Below, one piece after another: positions 51,819-61,653 of a DNA stretch of 64,000 bases. The first letter of the stretch is position 1, and each line of letters starts with the position of its first letter. Where the stretch lies: NCBI GenBank assembly GCA_902363375.1, contig CABIZX010000005.1:186001-250000 (forward strand). Reading direction: 5' to 3'. The position numbers and the translations under genes were made by a program. The notes beneath the pieces were generated by a model that was not told the origin of the DNA, did not search any database, and was given only the letters and a program-made list of their open reading frames with translations. Origin of the DNA: Clostridiaceae bacterium (lineage in GTDB: Bacteria > Bacillota > Clostridia > Clostridiales > Clostridiaceae).

Positions 51819-51895
51819 GGCGGAATAGCTCAGCTGGCTAGAGCATTCGGTTCATACCCGAAGGGTCGTAGGTTCAAGTCCTATTTCCGCTACCA
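51819..51895 (+). tRNA. Elongator tRNA-Met (CAU), copy 1
   Basis: 77 nt with anticodon loop TTCATAC between TTCGG and CCGAA. A tRNA-Ile2 (lysidine) identity for this CAT tRNA is not excluded, but the acceptor GGCGGAA/TTCCGCT and loop sequence favour elongator Met. Confidence 0.88.
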
Positions 51896-51927
51896 TATTT
51901 TAAAATAAATAAAATGCCAAGTACTAT

Positions 51928-52016
51928 GCTGGAGTGGCGGAACAGGCAGACGCACAGGACTTAAAATCCTGCGGTGGTTAAACACCGTACCGGTTCGATT
52001 CCGGTCTTCAGCACCA
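51928..52016 (+). tRNA. tRNA-Leu (UAA), copy 2
   Basis: Identical in sequence to copy 1, with encoded CCA and the same long variable arm. Confidence 0.97.
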
Positions 52017-52021
52017 AATAA

Positions 52022-52097
52022 CGCGGGGTGGAGCAGTTGGCAGCTCGTCGGGCTCATAACCCGAAGGTCGCAGGTTCAAGTCCTGCCTCCGCAACCA
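52022..52097 (+). tRNA. Initiator tRNA-fMet (CAU), copy 2
   Basis: Identical to copy 1, including the C1-A72 mismatch. Confidence 0.96.
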
Positions 52098-52100
52098 TGT

Positions 52101-52177
52101 GGCGGAATAGCTCAGCTGGCTAGAGCATTCGGTTCATACCCGAAGGGTCGTAGGTTCAAGTCCTATTTCCGCTACCA
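52101..52177 (+). tRNA. Elongator tRNA-Met (CAU), copy 2
   Basis: Identical to copy 1. Confidence 0.88.
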
Positions 52178-52209
52178 TATTTTAAAATAAATAAAATGCC
52201 AAGTATCAT

Positions 52210-52298
52210 GCTGGAGTGGCGGAACAGGCAGACGCACAGGACTTAAAATCCTGCGGTGGTTAAACACCGTACCGGTTCGATTCCGGTCTTCAGCACCA
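52210..52298 (+). tRNA. tRNA-Leu (UAA), copy 3
   Basis: Identical to the first two copies. The spacer after it reads AATGA instead of AATAA. Confidence 0.97.
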
Positions 52299-52303
52299 AA
52301 TGA

Positions 52304-52379
52304 CGCGGGGTGGAGCAGTTGGCAGCTCGTCGGGCTCATAACCCGAAGGTCGCAGGTTCAAGTCCTGCCTCCGCAACCA
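52304..52379 (+). tRNA. Initiator tRNA-fMet (CAU), copy 3
   Basis: Identical to the other initiator copies and the last gene of the cluster. The terminator begins directly after its CCA. Confidence 0.96.
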
Positions 52380-52381
52380 TG

Positions 52382-52417
52382 AAATGGATTGAATGCATAT
52401 TCAATCCATTTTTATTT
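52382..52417 (+). terminator. Terminator of the tRNA cluster
   Basis: AAATGGATTGAAT and ATTCAATCCATTT form a perfect stem around GCAT with a T-rich tail. Confidence 0.88.
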
Positions 52418-52531
52418 TATCCAAAATAATCTTATAAAATTTAATAAGGGTTAATAATATTTTTATAGGACAAGAATTTTTAATAGTGTTAATAAATAGA
52501 TTTATTTTAATCTATAAAACTATGGCGCCTA

Positions 52532-52589
52532 ATTGGAATAATATATTTATGTTTAAAAACAATTTAAAATATAAATATATTATTCCAAT
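52532..52589. repeat. Perfect 19-bp inverted repeat with 20-nt loop
   Basis: ATTGGAATAATATATTTAT (52532-52550) is repeated as its exact reverse complement at 52571-52589. It lies in the 460-bp gap between the tRNA terminator and spoIIE, where no gene ends. It has no T-tract typical of a terminator. Confidence 0.6.
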
Positions 52590-52808
52590 ATTATTTTATG
52601 AAAAATATTTTCCCCATGAAACCTTTTTTAAGTAGTATTCATGACATAAAAATATAGAAAATTAATATATGAATGCATATATGTATATAGATGGTGAAGC
52701 TATACTATAAGCCTAATATACTAACAATATAGGGGGTTTAATCAATAGAGAAAAGAGAAATAAAATGGAAAATGTTGTAATAATATTTATTGTGTTTGCT
52801 CCCAGTAA

Positions 52809-52841
52809 ATTACATTTATTTCCACATGCAGTTGATATAAT
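52809..52841 (+). promoter_or_regulatory. Candidate spoIIE promoter with 21-bp spacing
   Basis: TATAAT at 52836-52841 has no good -35 at 17 bp, but ATTACA (52809-52814) lies 21 bp upstream. Spo0A-activated promoters such as spoIIE and spoIIG of Bacillus have this long spacing. No clear 0A box is visible nearby, so confidence is low. A short ACCTGTA/TACAGGT hairpin follows. Confidence 0.3.
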
Positions 52842-52877
52842 GAACCTGTAAAAAAAATACAGGTAGGTGGAATTGTT

Positions 52878-55280
52878 ATGCAATATGGAGAGAATATTAG
52901 GACTTATAAAAGAATAAAAAGTGATACAGTGACTAGTAATGAAAGGGATAACGACGGCACAAGGATAGTAGCAAAGAGCATTATGTTCTTCTGTGTTGCC
53001 ATTTTAGTTAGTAGGGTAATAATGATAAACAAATCTGCACCTTTTGGAATTGCATTTTTGCTTACTATATTATTTATTGGGGATAATCGATTATCTTTAG
53101 TTGTTGGATTAGGATCTATATTAGGATACATAACTACAATAGGTATGCTTGATAATTATTTAATGTATATAACTATAGTTCCAACCTTAGTTATAATATG
53201 TTTAATTTTAAATAGCTTTATTAAAAAGAGACTCCAGAAGGGTATTATTATAGGAGTGACTTTAATAATGATTTTCGCATATACTATGTTAGTAAATCAG
53301 TATTCTTTAATATTAAGTATTAGCAATACTATATTAGAAGGAATAGGAATAATACCAGTATATTTAATATTAGAATACAGTATGAATAGCTTTAAAAAGA
53401 TAAGAACAAAACATCTGTTTTCTCATGAAGAAATAGTTTCTATGAGTATATTAATATCTTTAATAATTGCAGGAACTTGGGGAATTAAAGTTTTCAATAT
53501 ATCAATTTTAAGTGTGCTTAGTATTGCAACAGTATCTATTATAGGATATGTTTGTGGGACAAGCGTTGGGGCCACAGCTGGAATTGCTATGGGTGTCATT
53601 GTAGGTATGTCTAGTCAAAATATTTTTGGCTATGCAACAGTATTAGGGTTATGTGCTTTAACTTCAGGGATGTTTAGGGAAGGTGGTAAACTGATATCAG
53701 CTTTATCTTCATTTATAGTATTTTGTATAATGAAGATTTATATAAGCACTTACATGCCAGAAGGAGTTTCGCAATTTATATTAGCAGAAGGAATTTTATC
53801 CATGGGGATATTTATAATTATACCTAGTAGCTTATATGAAACTATATCTAGCGAATTAGATATAGAGAAAAAAAGTATAAGATATGAAGATGGGTATGTT
53901 AATAAAGTAAAAGGTATATTTACAGAGAGATTAGATAAGTTCTCGGAAGTACTTTTAAATATGGCAGCTACATTAAATAATTTAGCTGATAATGATAAGT
54001 TAGATATGAGTAGCAAGAGTAGTGGACTGATAGAGAATTTAGCTAATAGGGTGTGTAACAATTGCGATACATGTGGTATATGTTGGGGAAGAGAGATGAT
54101 TAGCACTTATAAAGCTTTTGGTGAGCTTTTAGAAAGTGTTCAAAACAAAACTAATATCTTCCCACAATTATTAGAAAAGAAATGTATCAAGAAAGCTTCG
54201 TTAATCAGGAATACTGAAGATATTATAAATAAGTTTATAATAAATGAAATGTGGAGGAGTAGATTAGCGGAAGGAAGAGAATTAATTGCAAATCAATTTA
54301 GTAATATGGCTAAGTCTGTAGATGAAATCATGGAAGAGTTTTCATCAGACTTTAATGAAGATAAGGATTCAGAGAAAAAAATTATAAGAATTCTAGAAAA
54401 GTATGATATAGAAGTGGAAGATGTATTTGCTATAAAAGATAAAAATGAAAGATTAAATATACAGATAACATGTAATTCTTGCAATGGAAGAAATTTATGT
54501 ACAAAGAAGATGCTTCCTCTAATTAATGATTGTGTAGATTATAAGATGAAATTAAAGAATGATGGATGCAAAATTAATCCATTAACTAATAAATGCACAG
54601 CATTGTTTGAAGAAGTACCAAGGTTTGGAGTAACCACTAGTGTAGCTAGAGCATGTAAAGATGGACAAACTATTTTTGGAGATAACTTTAATTTTGGAGA
54701 AGGATACGATGGTAATTATATGATGGTACTTAGTGATGGTATGGGATCGGGGCCTCAAGCAGGACGAGAAAGTAAGGCAGTGGTAGAACTCATTGAAAAA
54801 TTTACAGGTGCTGGATTTAGTAGAATTACCGCTATAAATACAGTTAACTCTATAATGAGTCTTAAATTTTCCGAGGATGAAAAGTTTTCTACTGTAGATT
54901 TAAGTGCAATTGATTTATATAGTGGGGAAATAGATTTTATGAAAGTTGGTGCTGTAGCTAGCATTATAAAAAGTGGAGATACTATAGACATTATTAAATC
55001 TAGAAGTCTCCCTATTGGTATATTAGATGAAGCGGATATAGAGATTCATAGTAAGAAAGTAAAAAGTGGAGATATAATTGTTATGCTCACAGATGGAATT
55101 ATAGATTGTGATGAAGAGTCTAGTGGAAAAGTAGATTGGATATTGGATTATTTGTGTAGGAATGATAATGGAAGTCCAGAAGAATTATCTAAGGGTTTGC
55201 TTAATGAAGCAAAGAAAATTGGAAGGAATAAAGTTAAGGACGACATGACAGTTATGGTTTCTAAAATTCATATAGCCTAA
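52878..55280 (+). CDS. spoIIE: Stage II sporulation protein E
   Basis: The 800-residue protein has a polar N-terminus, about ten TM helices (about 30-320), a central oligomerisation region rich in cysteines (NRVCNNCDTCGICW near 400; ITCNSCNGRNLCTKK near 535) and a C-terminal PP2C-type phosphatase domain (about 590-800) with LSDGMGSGPQAGRESKAVVEL, FSTVDLSAIDLYSGEIDFMKVGA and MLTDGIIDC. SpoIIE dephosphorylates SpoIIAA to activate sigma-F in the forespore and helps polar septation. AGGTAGGTGGAATTGTT precedes the ATG. Confidence 0.97.
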   Translation: MQYGENIRTYKRIKSDTVTSNERDNDGTRIVAKSIMFFCVAILVSRVIMINKSAPFGIAFLLTILFIGDNRLSLVVGLGSILGYITTIGMLDNYLMYITIVPTLVIICLILNSFIKKRLQKGIIIGVTLIMIFAYTMLVNQYSLILSISNTILEGIGIIPVYLILEYSMNSFKKIRTKHLFSHEEIVSMSILISLIIAGTWGIKVFNISILSVLSIATVSIIGYVCGTSVGATAGIAMGVIVGMSSQNIFGYATVLGLCALTSGMFREGGKLISALSSFIVFCIMKIYISTYMPEGVSQFILAEGILSMGIFIIIPSSLYETISSELDIEKKSIRYEDGYVNKVKGIFTERLDKFSEVLLNMAATLNNLADNDKLDMSSKSSGLIENLANRVCNNCDTCGICWGREMISTYKAFGELLESVQNKTNIFPQLLEKKCIKKASLIRNTEDIINKFIINEMWRSRLAEGRELIANQFSNMAKSVDEIMEEFSSDFNEDKDSEKKIIRILEKYDIEVEDVFAIKDKNERLNIQITCNSCNGRNLCTKKMLPLINDCVDYKMKLKNDGCKINPLTNKCTALFEEVPRFGVTTSVARACKDGQTIFGDNFNFGEGYDGNYMMVLSDGMGSGPQAGRESKAVVELIEKFTGAGFSRITAINTVNSIMSLKFSEDEKFSTVDLSAIDLYSGEIDFMKVGAVASIIKSGDTIDIIKSRSLPIGILDEADIEIHSKKVKSGDIIVMLTDGIIDCDEESSGKVDWILDYLCRNDNGSPEELSKGLLNEAKKIGRNKVKDDMTVMVSKIHIA

Positions 55281-55411
55281 AATAACAAGGTTAATGAATT
55301 GAAAAGTGAAGAAGTGTGTAAACATTTCTTCTTTTTTTCTTATATTTATTTTAAAGTTCTTACATTTATGATATTATGACTTAAAACTATATTTTTAGGA
55401 AGTGTTTTTTT

Positions 55412-56842
55412 ATGATAGAAAAAGAGCGGATTAAAGTGCATAGTAATAGTATGAGAGATAAGGTTATTGAAGCTATTGACAGAAATAAAATGATAAATAA
55501 AGGCGACAAGATTATAGTTGCATTGTCTGGTGGTCCTGACTCTCTAAGTTTAATGCATGTATTATCTACATTGGTAGATAGATATGAGATAAAATTATAT
55601 GCAGCTCATGTAAACCACATGCTAAGAGGTAGTGAATCGGATGAAGATGAGGCTACATGTAGAAGATTTTGTGAAAAAAATAATATTGAGTTTTTTAGTA
55701 AGTCTATAGACATAAATGCTATGGCTAATGAAAATAATATATCTACAGAGATGGCTGGTAGAGATGCTAGATATAAATTTTTTGAAGAACTTCTAAAAAA
55801 ACTTGATGCAGATAAAGTTGCATTAGCACATAATCTTAATGATCAAGCAGAAACTGTACTTATGAGATTAATGAGAGGAACTGGAATAGAAGGTCTTGTA
55901 GGAATTAAACCAGTAAGAGATGAGATATACATAAGGCCAATAATAAATATTAGTAGAAAAGAAATAGAAGACTACTGTGAAGAAAATACACTTTTAGCAA
56001 GAATAGATCAAACAAATTATGAACCTATATATTCAAGAAATAAAATTAGATTAGAATTAATACCATATATTCAACAAAACTTTAACTCTGATATAATATC
56101 AACTTTAAATAGAATGTGTGAGTTAATGAAAAGAGATGAGAGTTATATTCAAGAAAATGTAATCAAAGTTTTTCAAAAATATTGTGATATAGGAGAAGAT
56201 AAGGTTATAATATATAAAGATGCATTTTATCTTCATCCATCCTTAATAAGTAGAGTAATAAGAAGAGCTCTATTAGAGATTAAAGGTGATATAAATAATA
56301 TTCAAAGTATACATATCGATAATATCATAGATCTACAAAAATCTAATACAGGAAAATTTACGGTTGTTCCTAGGGAAATATTAGTTAAGAATGTATATGG
56401 AAATATTGAAATAACAAGGCAGAAAAAAAGCTGCAAAGAGAATATAAATATCATTAGAGAGCTTAAATTTGGAGATAATAATATTAAAGAATTAGGTATT
56501 AAAATTAGCATAAGACCTATAGAAGATAGTAAAAATGTGAAATTTAAATCTAATGATAATATAAAATATTTTAATAGTACAAATGTAAAACATATATCAT
56601 TGAGATTTAGAAAAAATGGAGATAGGTTTTCACCTCTTGGAATGAAGGGAAGTAAAAAGTTAAAGGATATATTTATAGACTTAAAAATCCCTAGAGAAGA
56701 AAGAGATTTTATACCGTTACTTTGTTTTGATGAAGATATCTCATGGATTATAGGACATAAAATAAGTGATAAATTTAAAATCCATGAAGGAGTAAAAAAT
56801 ATTATAGAAGTAAGTGTGGAAAGGCAGGAAGAACATGAATAA
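55412..56842 (+). CDS. tilS: tRNA(Ile)-lysidine synthetase TilS
   Basis: The 476-residue protein starts its catalytic domain with the PP-loop VALSGGPDSLSLMHVL (about 38-53), then AAHVNHMLRGSESDEDEATCRRFC, LAHNLNDQAETVLMRLMRGTGIEGLVGI, and YSRNKIRLELIPYI. The C-terminal TilS domain includes LRFRKNGDRFSPLGMKGSKKLKDIFIDLKIPREERDFIPLL. It converts the wobble C of the CAU tRNA-Ile2 to lysidine. Its last 8 bp overlap hpt, so the two are translationally coupled. Confidence 0.96.
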   Translation: MIEKERIKVHSNSMRDKVIEAIDRNKMINKGDKIIVALSGGPDSLSLMHVLSTLVDRYEIKLYAAHVNHMLRGSESDEDEATCRRFCEKNNIEFFSKSIDINAMANENNISTEMAGRDARYKFFEELLKKLDADKVALAHNLNDQAETVLMRLMRGTGIEGLVGIKPVRDEIYIRPIINISRKEIEDYCEENTLLARIDQTNYEPIYSRNKIRLELIPYIQQNFNSDIISTLNRMCELMKRDESYIQENVIKVFQKYCDIGEDKVIIYKDAFYLHPSLISRVIRRALLEIKGDINNIQSIHIDNIIDLQKSNTGKFTVVPREILVKNVYGNIEITRQKKSCKENINIIRELKFGDNNIKELGIKISIRPIEDSKNVKFKSNDNIKYFNSTNVKHISLRFRKNGDRFSPLGMKGSKKLKDIFIDLKIPREERDFIPLLCFDEDISWIIGHKISDKFKIHEGVKNIIEVSVERQEEHE

Positions 56843-57374
56843 GGACATTAAAGAAGTTTTATTAACTGAAGAGGTTTTGGCTGAAAAAATTAAAGAAATA
56901 GGAGCTAAAATATCAAAGGAATATGAGGGTAGAGATTTAATTCTACTTGGAATCTTAAAAGGATCAGTAATGTTTATGGCTGATCTGATGAAAAACATAA
57001 CTATACCATGTAAGATGGACTTTATGGCTGTATCTAGTTATGGAGATGCTACAGAATCATCTGGAATAGTGAAAATAATAAAAGATTTAGATTTCGAGAT
57101 AAAAGGCAAGGATGTATTAATAGTAGAAGATATTATAGATAGTGGAGTAACTCTTAAATATCTTATAAAGTATTTAGGTGCTAGAAATCCAAGAAGCTTA
57201 GAAATAGCATGTTTACTTAATAAGCCTGAGAGAAGAAAGGAAGAGCTTACTGTTAAGTATCTTGGATTTGATGTTCCGGATTATTTCTTAGTAGGATATG
57301 GTCTAGACTATGCTGAGACTTATAGAAATCTTCCTTATATAGGAATATTAGATGAACATGTATATATGAAGTAG
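56835..57374 (+). CDS. hpt: Hypoxanthine phosphoribosyltransferase
   Basis: The ATG at 56835 is preceded by GGCAGGAAGAAC and lies inside the end of tilS. The 179-residue protein is a purine salvage transferase: LILLGILKGSVMFMADLMK, MDFMAVSSYGDATESSGIVKIIKDLD, the PRPP motif VLIVEDIIDSGVTLKYL and VPDYFLVGYGLDYAETYRNLPYIG. It makes IMP or GMP from hypoxanthine or guanine. The tilS-hpt-ftsH order is conserved in Firmicutes. Confidence 0.96.
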   Translation: MNKDIKEVLLTEEVLAEKIKEIGAKISKEYEGRDLILLGILKGSVMFMADLMKNITIPCKMDFMAVSSYGDATESSGIVKIIKDLDFEIKGKDVLIVEDIIDSGVTLKYLIKYLGARNPRSLEIACLLNKPERRKEELTVKYLGFDVPDYFLVGYGLDYAETYRNLPYIGILDEHVYMK

Positions 57375-57518
57375 TAAAGCTTTATATTATATATGTATCA
57401 ATTTAAAAGTAGAATGTATAGTAGTTCATTAATAATTAATATTATTAATGTTGTAAAGGAAAAACTCATATGATAGAATTTTTAGTGATATTGAACCGTA
57501 GAGAGAGGGGGGCTTCAA

Positions 57519-59516
57519 ATGAAAAAAATTTCTAGTGCAACAATTTGGTTTTTAGTACTAATACTGGTTATATTTTCTGCACTATCATTATTCGATAGTA
57601 CAGGAACTTTAAAAGAAATAAGTGTAACAGAATTTGAGAAATATATGCAGCAAAAACAAGTATCAGCTATACAGGTATCATCAGATGGTACATCAGTAAG
57701 AGGTAAGCTAAGTGATGACACTGAATTTACTGTAAATATTTTAAAAGATAGATACTTACAAGTACTTAAAGAGAATCCTAATCCTAATATGAATGAAAAT
57801 TATGATCCACCTGCAACAGTACCAGTTTGGATGCGAATTTTACCTACTCTTCTTGTGATAGGAATGGTAGTATTATTCTGGATAATGTTTATGAATCAGT
57901 CTAGTGGAAGCGGTGGCGGTGGCGGCCGTGGTGTTATGAGCTTTGGTAAAAGTAAAGCTAAAATGGCAGTACCTCTAGAAGGAGATAAAAAGATTACATT
58001 TAAAAATGTAGCTGGAGCAGATGAGGAAAAACAAGAACTTGAAGAAATAGTAGACTTTCTTAAAAATCCTAAGAGGTACATGGAAGTTGGAGCTAGAATT
58101 CCTAAAGGAGTGTTATTAGTTGGTCCTCCAGGAACTGGAAAGACACTTTTAGCAAAGGCAGTTGCAGGAGAGGCTGGAGTTCCGTTTTTCAGTATATCAG
58201 GGTCTGACTTCGTTGAGATGTTTGTTGGAGTTGGAGCTTCAAGAGTTAGAGACCTATTTGAGCAAGCTAAGAAGAACTCTCCTTGTATTATATTTATAGA
58301 TGAGATTGATGCTGTTGGTAGACAAAGAGGCGCTGGTATGGGCGGTGGCCATGATGAAAGAGAACAGACATTAAACCAACTTCTTGTTGAAATGGATGGA
58401 TTTGGTGTAAATGAAGGAATAATAATGGTTGCTGCTACAAACAGACCAGATATATTAGACCCAGCACTTTTAAGACCAGGTAGATTCGATAGACAAATAG
58501 TTGTTGGTGTACCTGATATTAAAGGAAGAGAAGAAATATTAAAGGTTCACTCTAGAAACAAACCTTTAAATGAAGATGTAGATTTAGGAATACTTGCTAA
58601 GAGAACACCTGGATTTACTGGTGCAGATCTCGAAAACTTAATGAATGAAGCTGCTTTATTAACTGTTAGAGCAAGAAGAAAAGTTATAACTATGGAAGAG
58701 CTAGAGGAATCTATAACTAGAGTAATGGCTGGTCCAGAGAAGAAATCTAGAGTTATTAGTGAAAAAGATAAAAGATTGACTGCATATCATGAAGCAGGTC
58801 ATGCAGTGGTATCTAAGTATCTACCTAATTCCTATGCGGTACATGAAATTAGCATCATTCCAAGAGGTATGGCAGGAGGGTATACTCTTCACTTACCTAA
58901 TGAAGATACAGCATATACATCTAAGTCTAAACTAAGAGATGATATGGTTGGTCTTCTTGGAGGAAGAGTTGCTGAAGCGTTAATTCTTGGAGATATAAGT
59001 ACCGGTGCTAAAAATGATATAGATAGAACTACCTCAATAGCTAAAAAAATGGTTATGGAATATGGTATGACAGATGCTTTAGGACCTATATCATTTGGTA
59101 AAGATGATGGCGAAGTGTTTATGGGAAGAGACTTTGGAAGAACAAGAGATTTCTCAGAAGAAGTTGCATCTAAGATAGACAGAGAGATAAAAGCATTAAT
59201 TGATGAAGCTTATGAAAGAACAGAAACCATTCTTAAAGAGAATATAGATAAACTTCATGATGTTGCGAAGGCTTTACTTGAAAGAGAAAAACTTACTGCA
59301 GAAGAATTTAATGCAATAATGGAAGGAAAAACTCTTGCAGAGTTTGATGAAGAAAAAGAAAAACTAGATTCTCCAAGAGAAGATAGTAACAATAATTCAA
59401 GTGATAAATTTCAAGATTGGAATGTAGAAGCTCTTAAAGATGAAGTCTTAGCAGATGATAACCAAGATGAAAGCATTACTTTAGACAATGAGAACAACAC
59501 ATATAAAGAAAGTTAA
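57519..59516 (+). CDS. ftsH: ATP-dependent zinc metalloprotease FtsH
   Basis: The 665-residue protein has TM helix 1 (about 7-24), a small external domain, TM helix 2 (about 107-127), a glycine-rich [12 protein letters not shown] linker, the AAA ATPase (Walker A GPPGTGKT about 202-209, Walker [37 protein letters not shown]) and a zinc protease domain with HEAGH at about 424-428. The C-terminus is acidic and low in complexity. FtsH degrades misfolded membrane and regulatory proteins. GAGAGAGGGGGGCTTCAA precedes the ATG. Confidence 0.97.
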   Translation: MKKISSATIWFLVLILVIFSALSLFDSTGTLKEISVTEFEKYMQQKQVSAIQVSSDGTSVRGKLSDDTEFTVNILKDRYLQVLKENPNPNMNENYDPPATVPVWMRILPTLLVIGMVVLFWIMFMNQSSGSGGGGGRGVMSFGKSKAKMAVPLEGDKKITFKNVAGADEEKQELEEIVDFLKNPKRYMEVGARIPKGVLLVGPPGTGKTLLAKAVAGEAGVPFFSISGSDFVEMFVGVGASRVRDLFEQAKKNSPCIIFIDEIDAVGRQRGAGMGGGHDEREQTLNQLLVEMDGFGVNEGIIMVAATNRPDILDPALLRPGRFDRQIVVGVPDIKGREEILKVHSRNKPLNEDVDLGILAKRTPGFTGADLENLMNEAALLTVRARRKVITMEELEESITRVMAGPEKKSRVISEKDKRLTAYHEAGHAVVSKYLPNSYAVHEISIIPRGMAGGYTLHLPNEDTAYTSKSKLRDDMVGLLGGRVAEALILGDISTGAKNDIDRTTSIAKKMVMEYGMTDALGPISFGKDDGEVFMGRDFGRTRDFSEEVASKIDREIKALIDEAYERTETILKENIDKLHDVAKALLEREKLTAEEFNAIMEGKTLAEFDEEKEKLDSPREDSNNNSSDKFQDWNVEALKDEVLADDNQDESITLDNENNTYKES

Positions 59517-59527
59517 TACATTGTTTT

Positions 59528-59560
59528 AAAAGCACAGCAGTAGCTGTGCTTTTTTTATAA
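59528..59560 (+). terminator. Terminator after ftsH
   Basis: AAAAGCACAGC and GCTGTGCTTTT pair around AGTA with a T7 tail. Confidence 0.9.
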
Positions 59561-59701
59561 AAACAATTATGTTATAATGAACTTAAAATAGAAAAATATT
59601 GAAAATGCTACAGGAACTATATTCATAGTTATAACAACTTAATTTATTTCTGAATTTTGGAAATATAAAGTCAAATATTTATAATGCTTAGGAGGTTAAT
59701 T

Positions 59702-61372
59702 ATGAAAACTGATATTGAAATTGCTCAAAGTGCAAAGATGCAACCAATTCTAGAGGTGGGAAAGAGTTTAGGCCTAACTGAGGATGACTTAGACCTTTAT
59801 GGAAAGTATAAAGCAAAAATATCTTTAGATGTTCTTGAAAATAGGAAAGATAAAGAAGATGGGAAGCTTATATTAGTTACAGCTATAAACCCCACTCCAG
59901 CAGGTGAAGGTAAATCAACAGTAACTATTGGTCTTGGTCAAGCTCTTTGTAATTTAAATAAAAATGCAGTTATAGCATTAAGAGAGCCTTCATTAGGTCC
60001 AGTTTTTGGAGTTAAAGGAGGAGCAGCTGGTGGTGGATATGCTCAAGTTGTACCAATGGAAGATATAAACCTTCATTTTACAGGAGATATGCATGCCATT
60101 ACTACAACAAATAACTTGTTAGCTGCAGCTATAGATAATCATATTCATCAAGGAAATGAACTTAGAATAGATTCTAGAAGAATTATATTTAAAAGAGTTT
60201 TAGATATGAATGATAGAGCACTTAGAAATATAGTAGTTGGTATGGGTGGAAAAGCAAATGGATTTTTAAGAGAAGATGGATTTACGATTACGGTTGCTTC
60301 TGAAATTATGGCTATATTATGTTTATCTAAAGACCTTATGGATCTTAAGGAACGTTTTGGAAGAATACTAGTTGCTTATGATCTTGATGGAAATCCAATT
60401 TATTGTAAGGATTTAAAGGTACAAGGTGCTATGGCAATGTTAATGAAAGATGCTATAAAACCTAATTTAGTACAAACTTTAGATAATACACCAGCAATAA
60501 TTCATGGGGGCCCTTTTGCTAATATAGCTCATGGCTGTAACAGTATTCTTGCAACTAAGATGGCGTTAAAGTTGGGTGATTATGCTATTACAGAAGCTGG
60601 ATTTGGTGCAGACTTAGGAGCAGAGAAGTTCTTTGATATCAAATGTAGATATGGAAATTTAAAACCAAGTTGTGTAGTTCTAGTTGCAACAATTCGTGCA
60701 TTAAAGCATCATGGTGGAGTTAAAAAGGAAGAATTAAATATTTCCAACGTAGAGGCTTTAGCTAAAGGAGTTGTTAATCTAGAGAAGCAAATAGAGAACA
60801 TACAAAAATTCAAAGTTCCAGTAGTTGTTGCTATAAATAAATTTATATCAGATAGTGATGCGGAAATTAAATTTATAGAGGAATTCTGTAAATCAAAAGA
60901 TGTAGAAGTTTCTTTAACTGAAGTTTGGGAGAAAGGAGCAGAAGGTGGAAAAGATTTAGCAAATAAAGTTATTTCAACTATAGAGAATAAGGAAAGTAAT
61001 TTCCAAGTTTTATATAGTGAAGAATTAGATGTTAAAGAAAAAATAAAAATTATTGCAAGGGAAATATATGGAGCTGATGATGTTGAGTTTTCAGCAATAG
61101 CTAAGAAGCAAATTAGTGAAATAGAAAAATTAGGTCTTCATAAAGTGCCTATATGTGTAGCAAAAACTCAGAACTCACTTTCAGACAATCCTACTTTATT
61201 AGGAAGGCCAACAGGATTTAATATATCAGTAAAAGAAGTTAAAGTATCAAATGGAGCGGGATTTATAGTTGTGCTAACAGGAACTATAATGACTATGCCT
61301 GGTCTTCCAAAGGTCCCAGCTGCAAATAAAATAGATATTCATGAAGATGGAACTATAGAAGGGTTATTCTAG
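59702..61372 (+). CDS. fhs: Formate--tetrahydrofolate ligase
   Basis: The ATG at 59702 follows GCTTAGGAGGTTAATT, giving 556 residues, the standard length. Signatures are the P-loop [18 protein letters not shown] (about 66-83), [36 protein letters not shown], and [33 protein letters not shown]. It forms 10-formyl-THF from formate and is central to one-carbon metabolism in clostridia. It is monocistronic. Confidence 0.97.
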   Translation: MKTDIEIAQSAKMQPILEVGKSLGLTEDDLDLYGKYKAKISLDVLENRKDKEDGKLILVTAINPTPAGEGKSTVTIGLGQALCNLNKNAVIALREPSLGPVFGVKGGAAGGGYAQVVPMEDINLHFTGDMHAITTTNNLLAAAIDNHIHQGNELRIDSRRIIFKRVLDMNDRALRNIVVGMGGKANGFLREDGFTITVASEIMAILCLSKDLMDLKERFGRILVAYDLDGNPIYCKDLKVQGAMAMLMKDAIKPNLVQTLDNTPAIIHGGPFANIAHGCNSILATKMALKLGDYAITEAGFGADLGAEKFFDIKCRYGNLKPSCVVLVATIRALKHHGGVKKEELNISNVEALAKGVVNLEKQIENIQKFKVPVVVAINKFISDSDAEIKFIEEFCKSKDVEVSLTEVWEKGAEGGKDLANKVISTIENKESNFQVLYSEELDVKEKIKIIAREIYGADDVEFSAIAKKQISEIEKLGLHKVPICVAKTQNSLSDNPTLLGRPTGFNISVKEVKVSNGAGFIVVLTGTIMTMPGLPKVPAANKIDIHEDGTIEGLF

Positions 61373-61421
61373 AAGGCTTAATTATCAAGATTAATCCTTT
61401 ATGAAGTTAGAGATTTATATT

Positions 61422-61466
61422 AAAATGCTAATTCTATTATAATTTATGGAATTAGCATTTTTTTAT
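61422..61466 (+). terminator. Terminator after fhs
   Basis: AATGCTAATTCTAT and ATGGAATTAGCATT form a stem followed by T7. Confidence 0.85.
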
Positions 61467-61653
61467 AAAGTTTAATAATAGGAATTAAAATTTTTTAAAG
61501 CAGAATACTATATTCAAGAAGGATTTAGTATAAATAAATTAGAAATGTGAAATTCACAGAAAAATGAATTAAAACTTGCAAATAATATGTACAAATGGTG
61601 TGAAATGTGTTATCATAATATACGGTAAAGTTAATATGTCAGGAGGCAGTAAA

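Larger units (their letters stand above)
51646..52379 (+). repeat. 282-bp tandem repeat of tRNA genes (2.6 copies)
   Basis: The Leu-fMet-Met tRNA block repeats with a period of exactly 282 bp, starting at 51646, 51928 and 52210. The third copy stops after fMet. Spacers also repeat (ACCAAATAAC, TTTTAAAATAAATAAAATGCCAAGTA), with only a few single-base changes, indicating recent duplication. Confidence 0.93.

Noticed and set aside
51646..52379. CRISPR array
   Set aside because: The regular repeats are tRNA genes with a 282-bp period, not short repeats with unique spacers.
52746..52850. 29-residue frame before spoIIE
   Set aside because: It has no well-placed ribosome binding site and overlaps the likely spoIIE promoter region.
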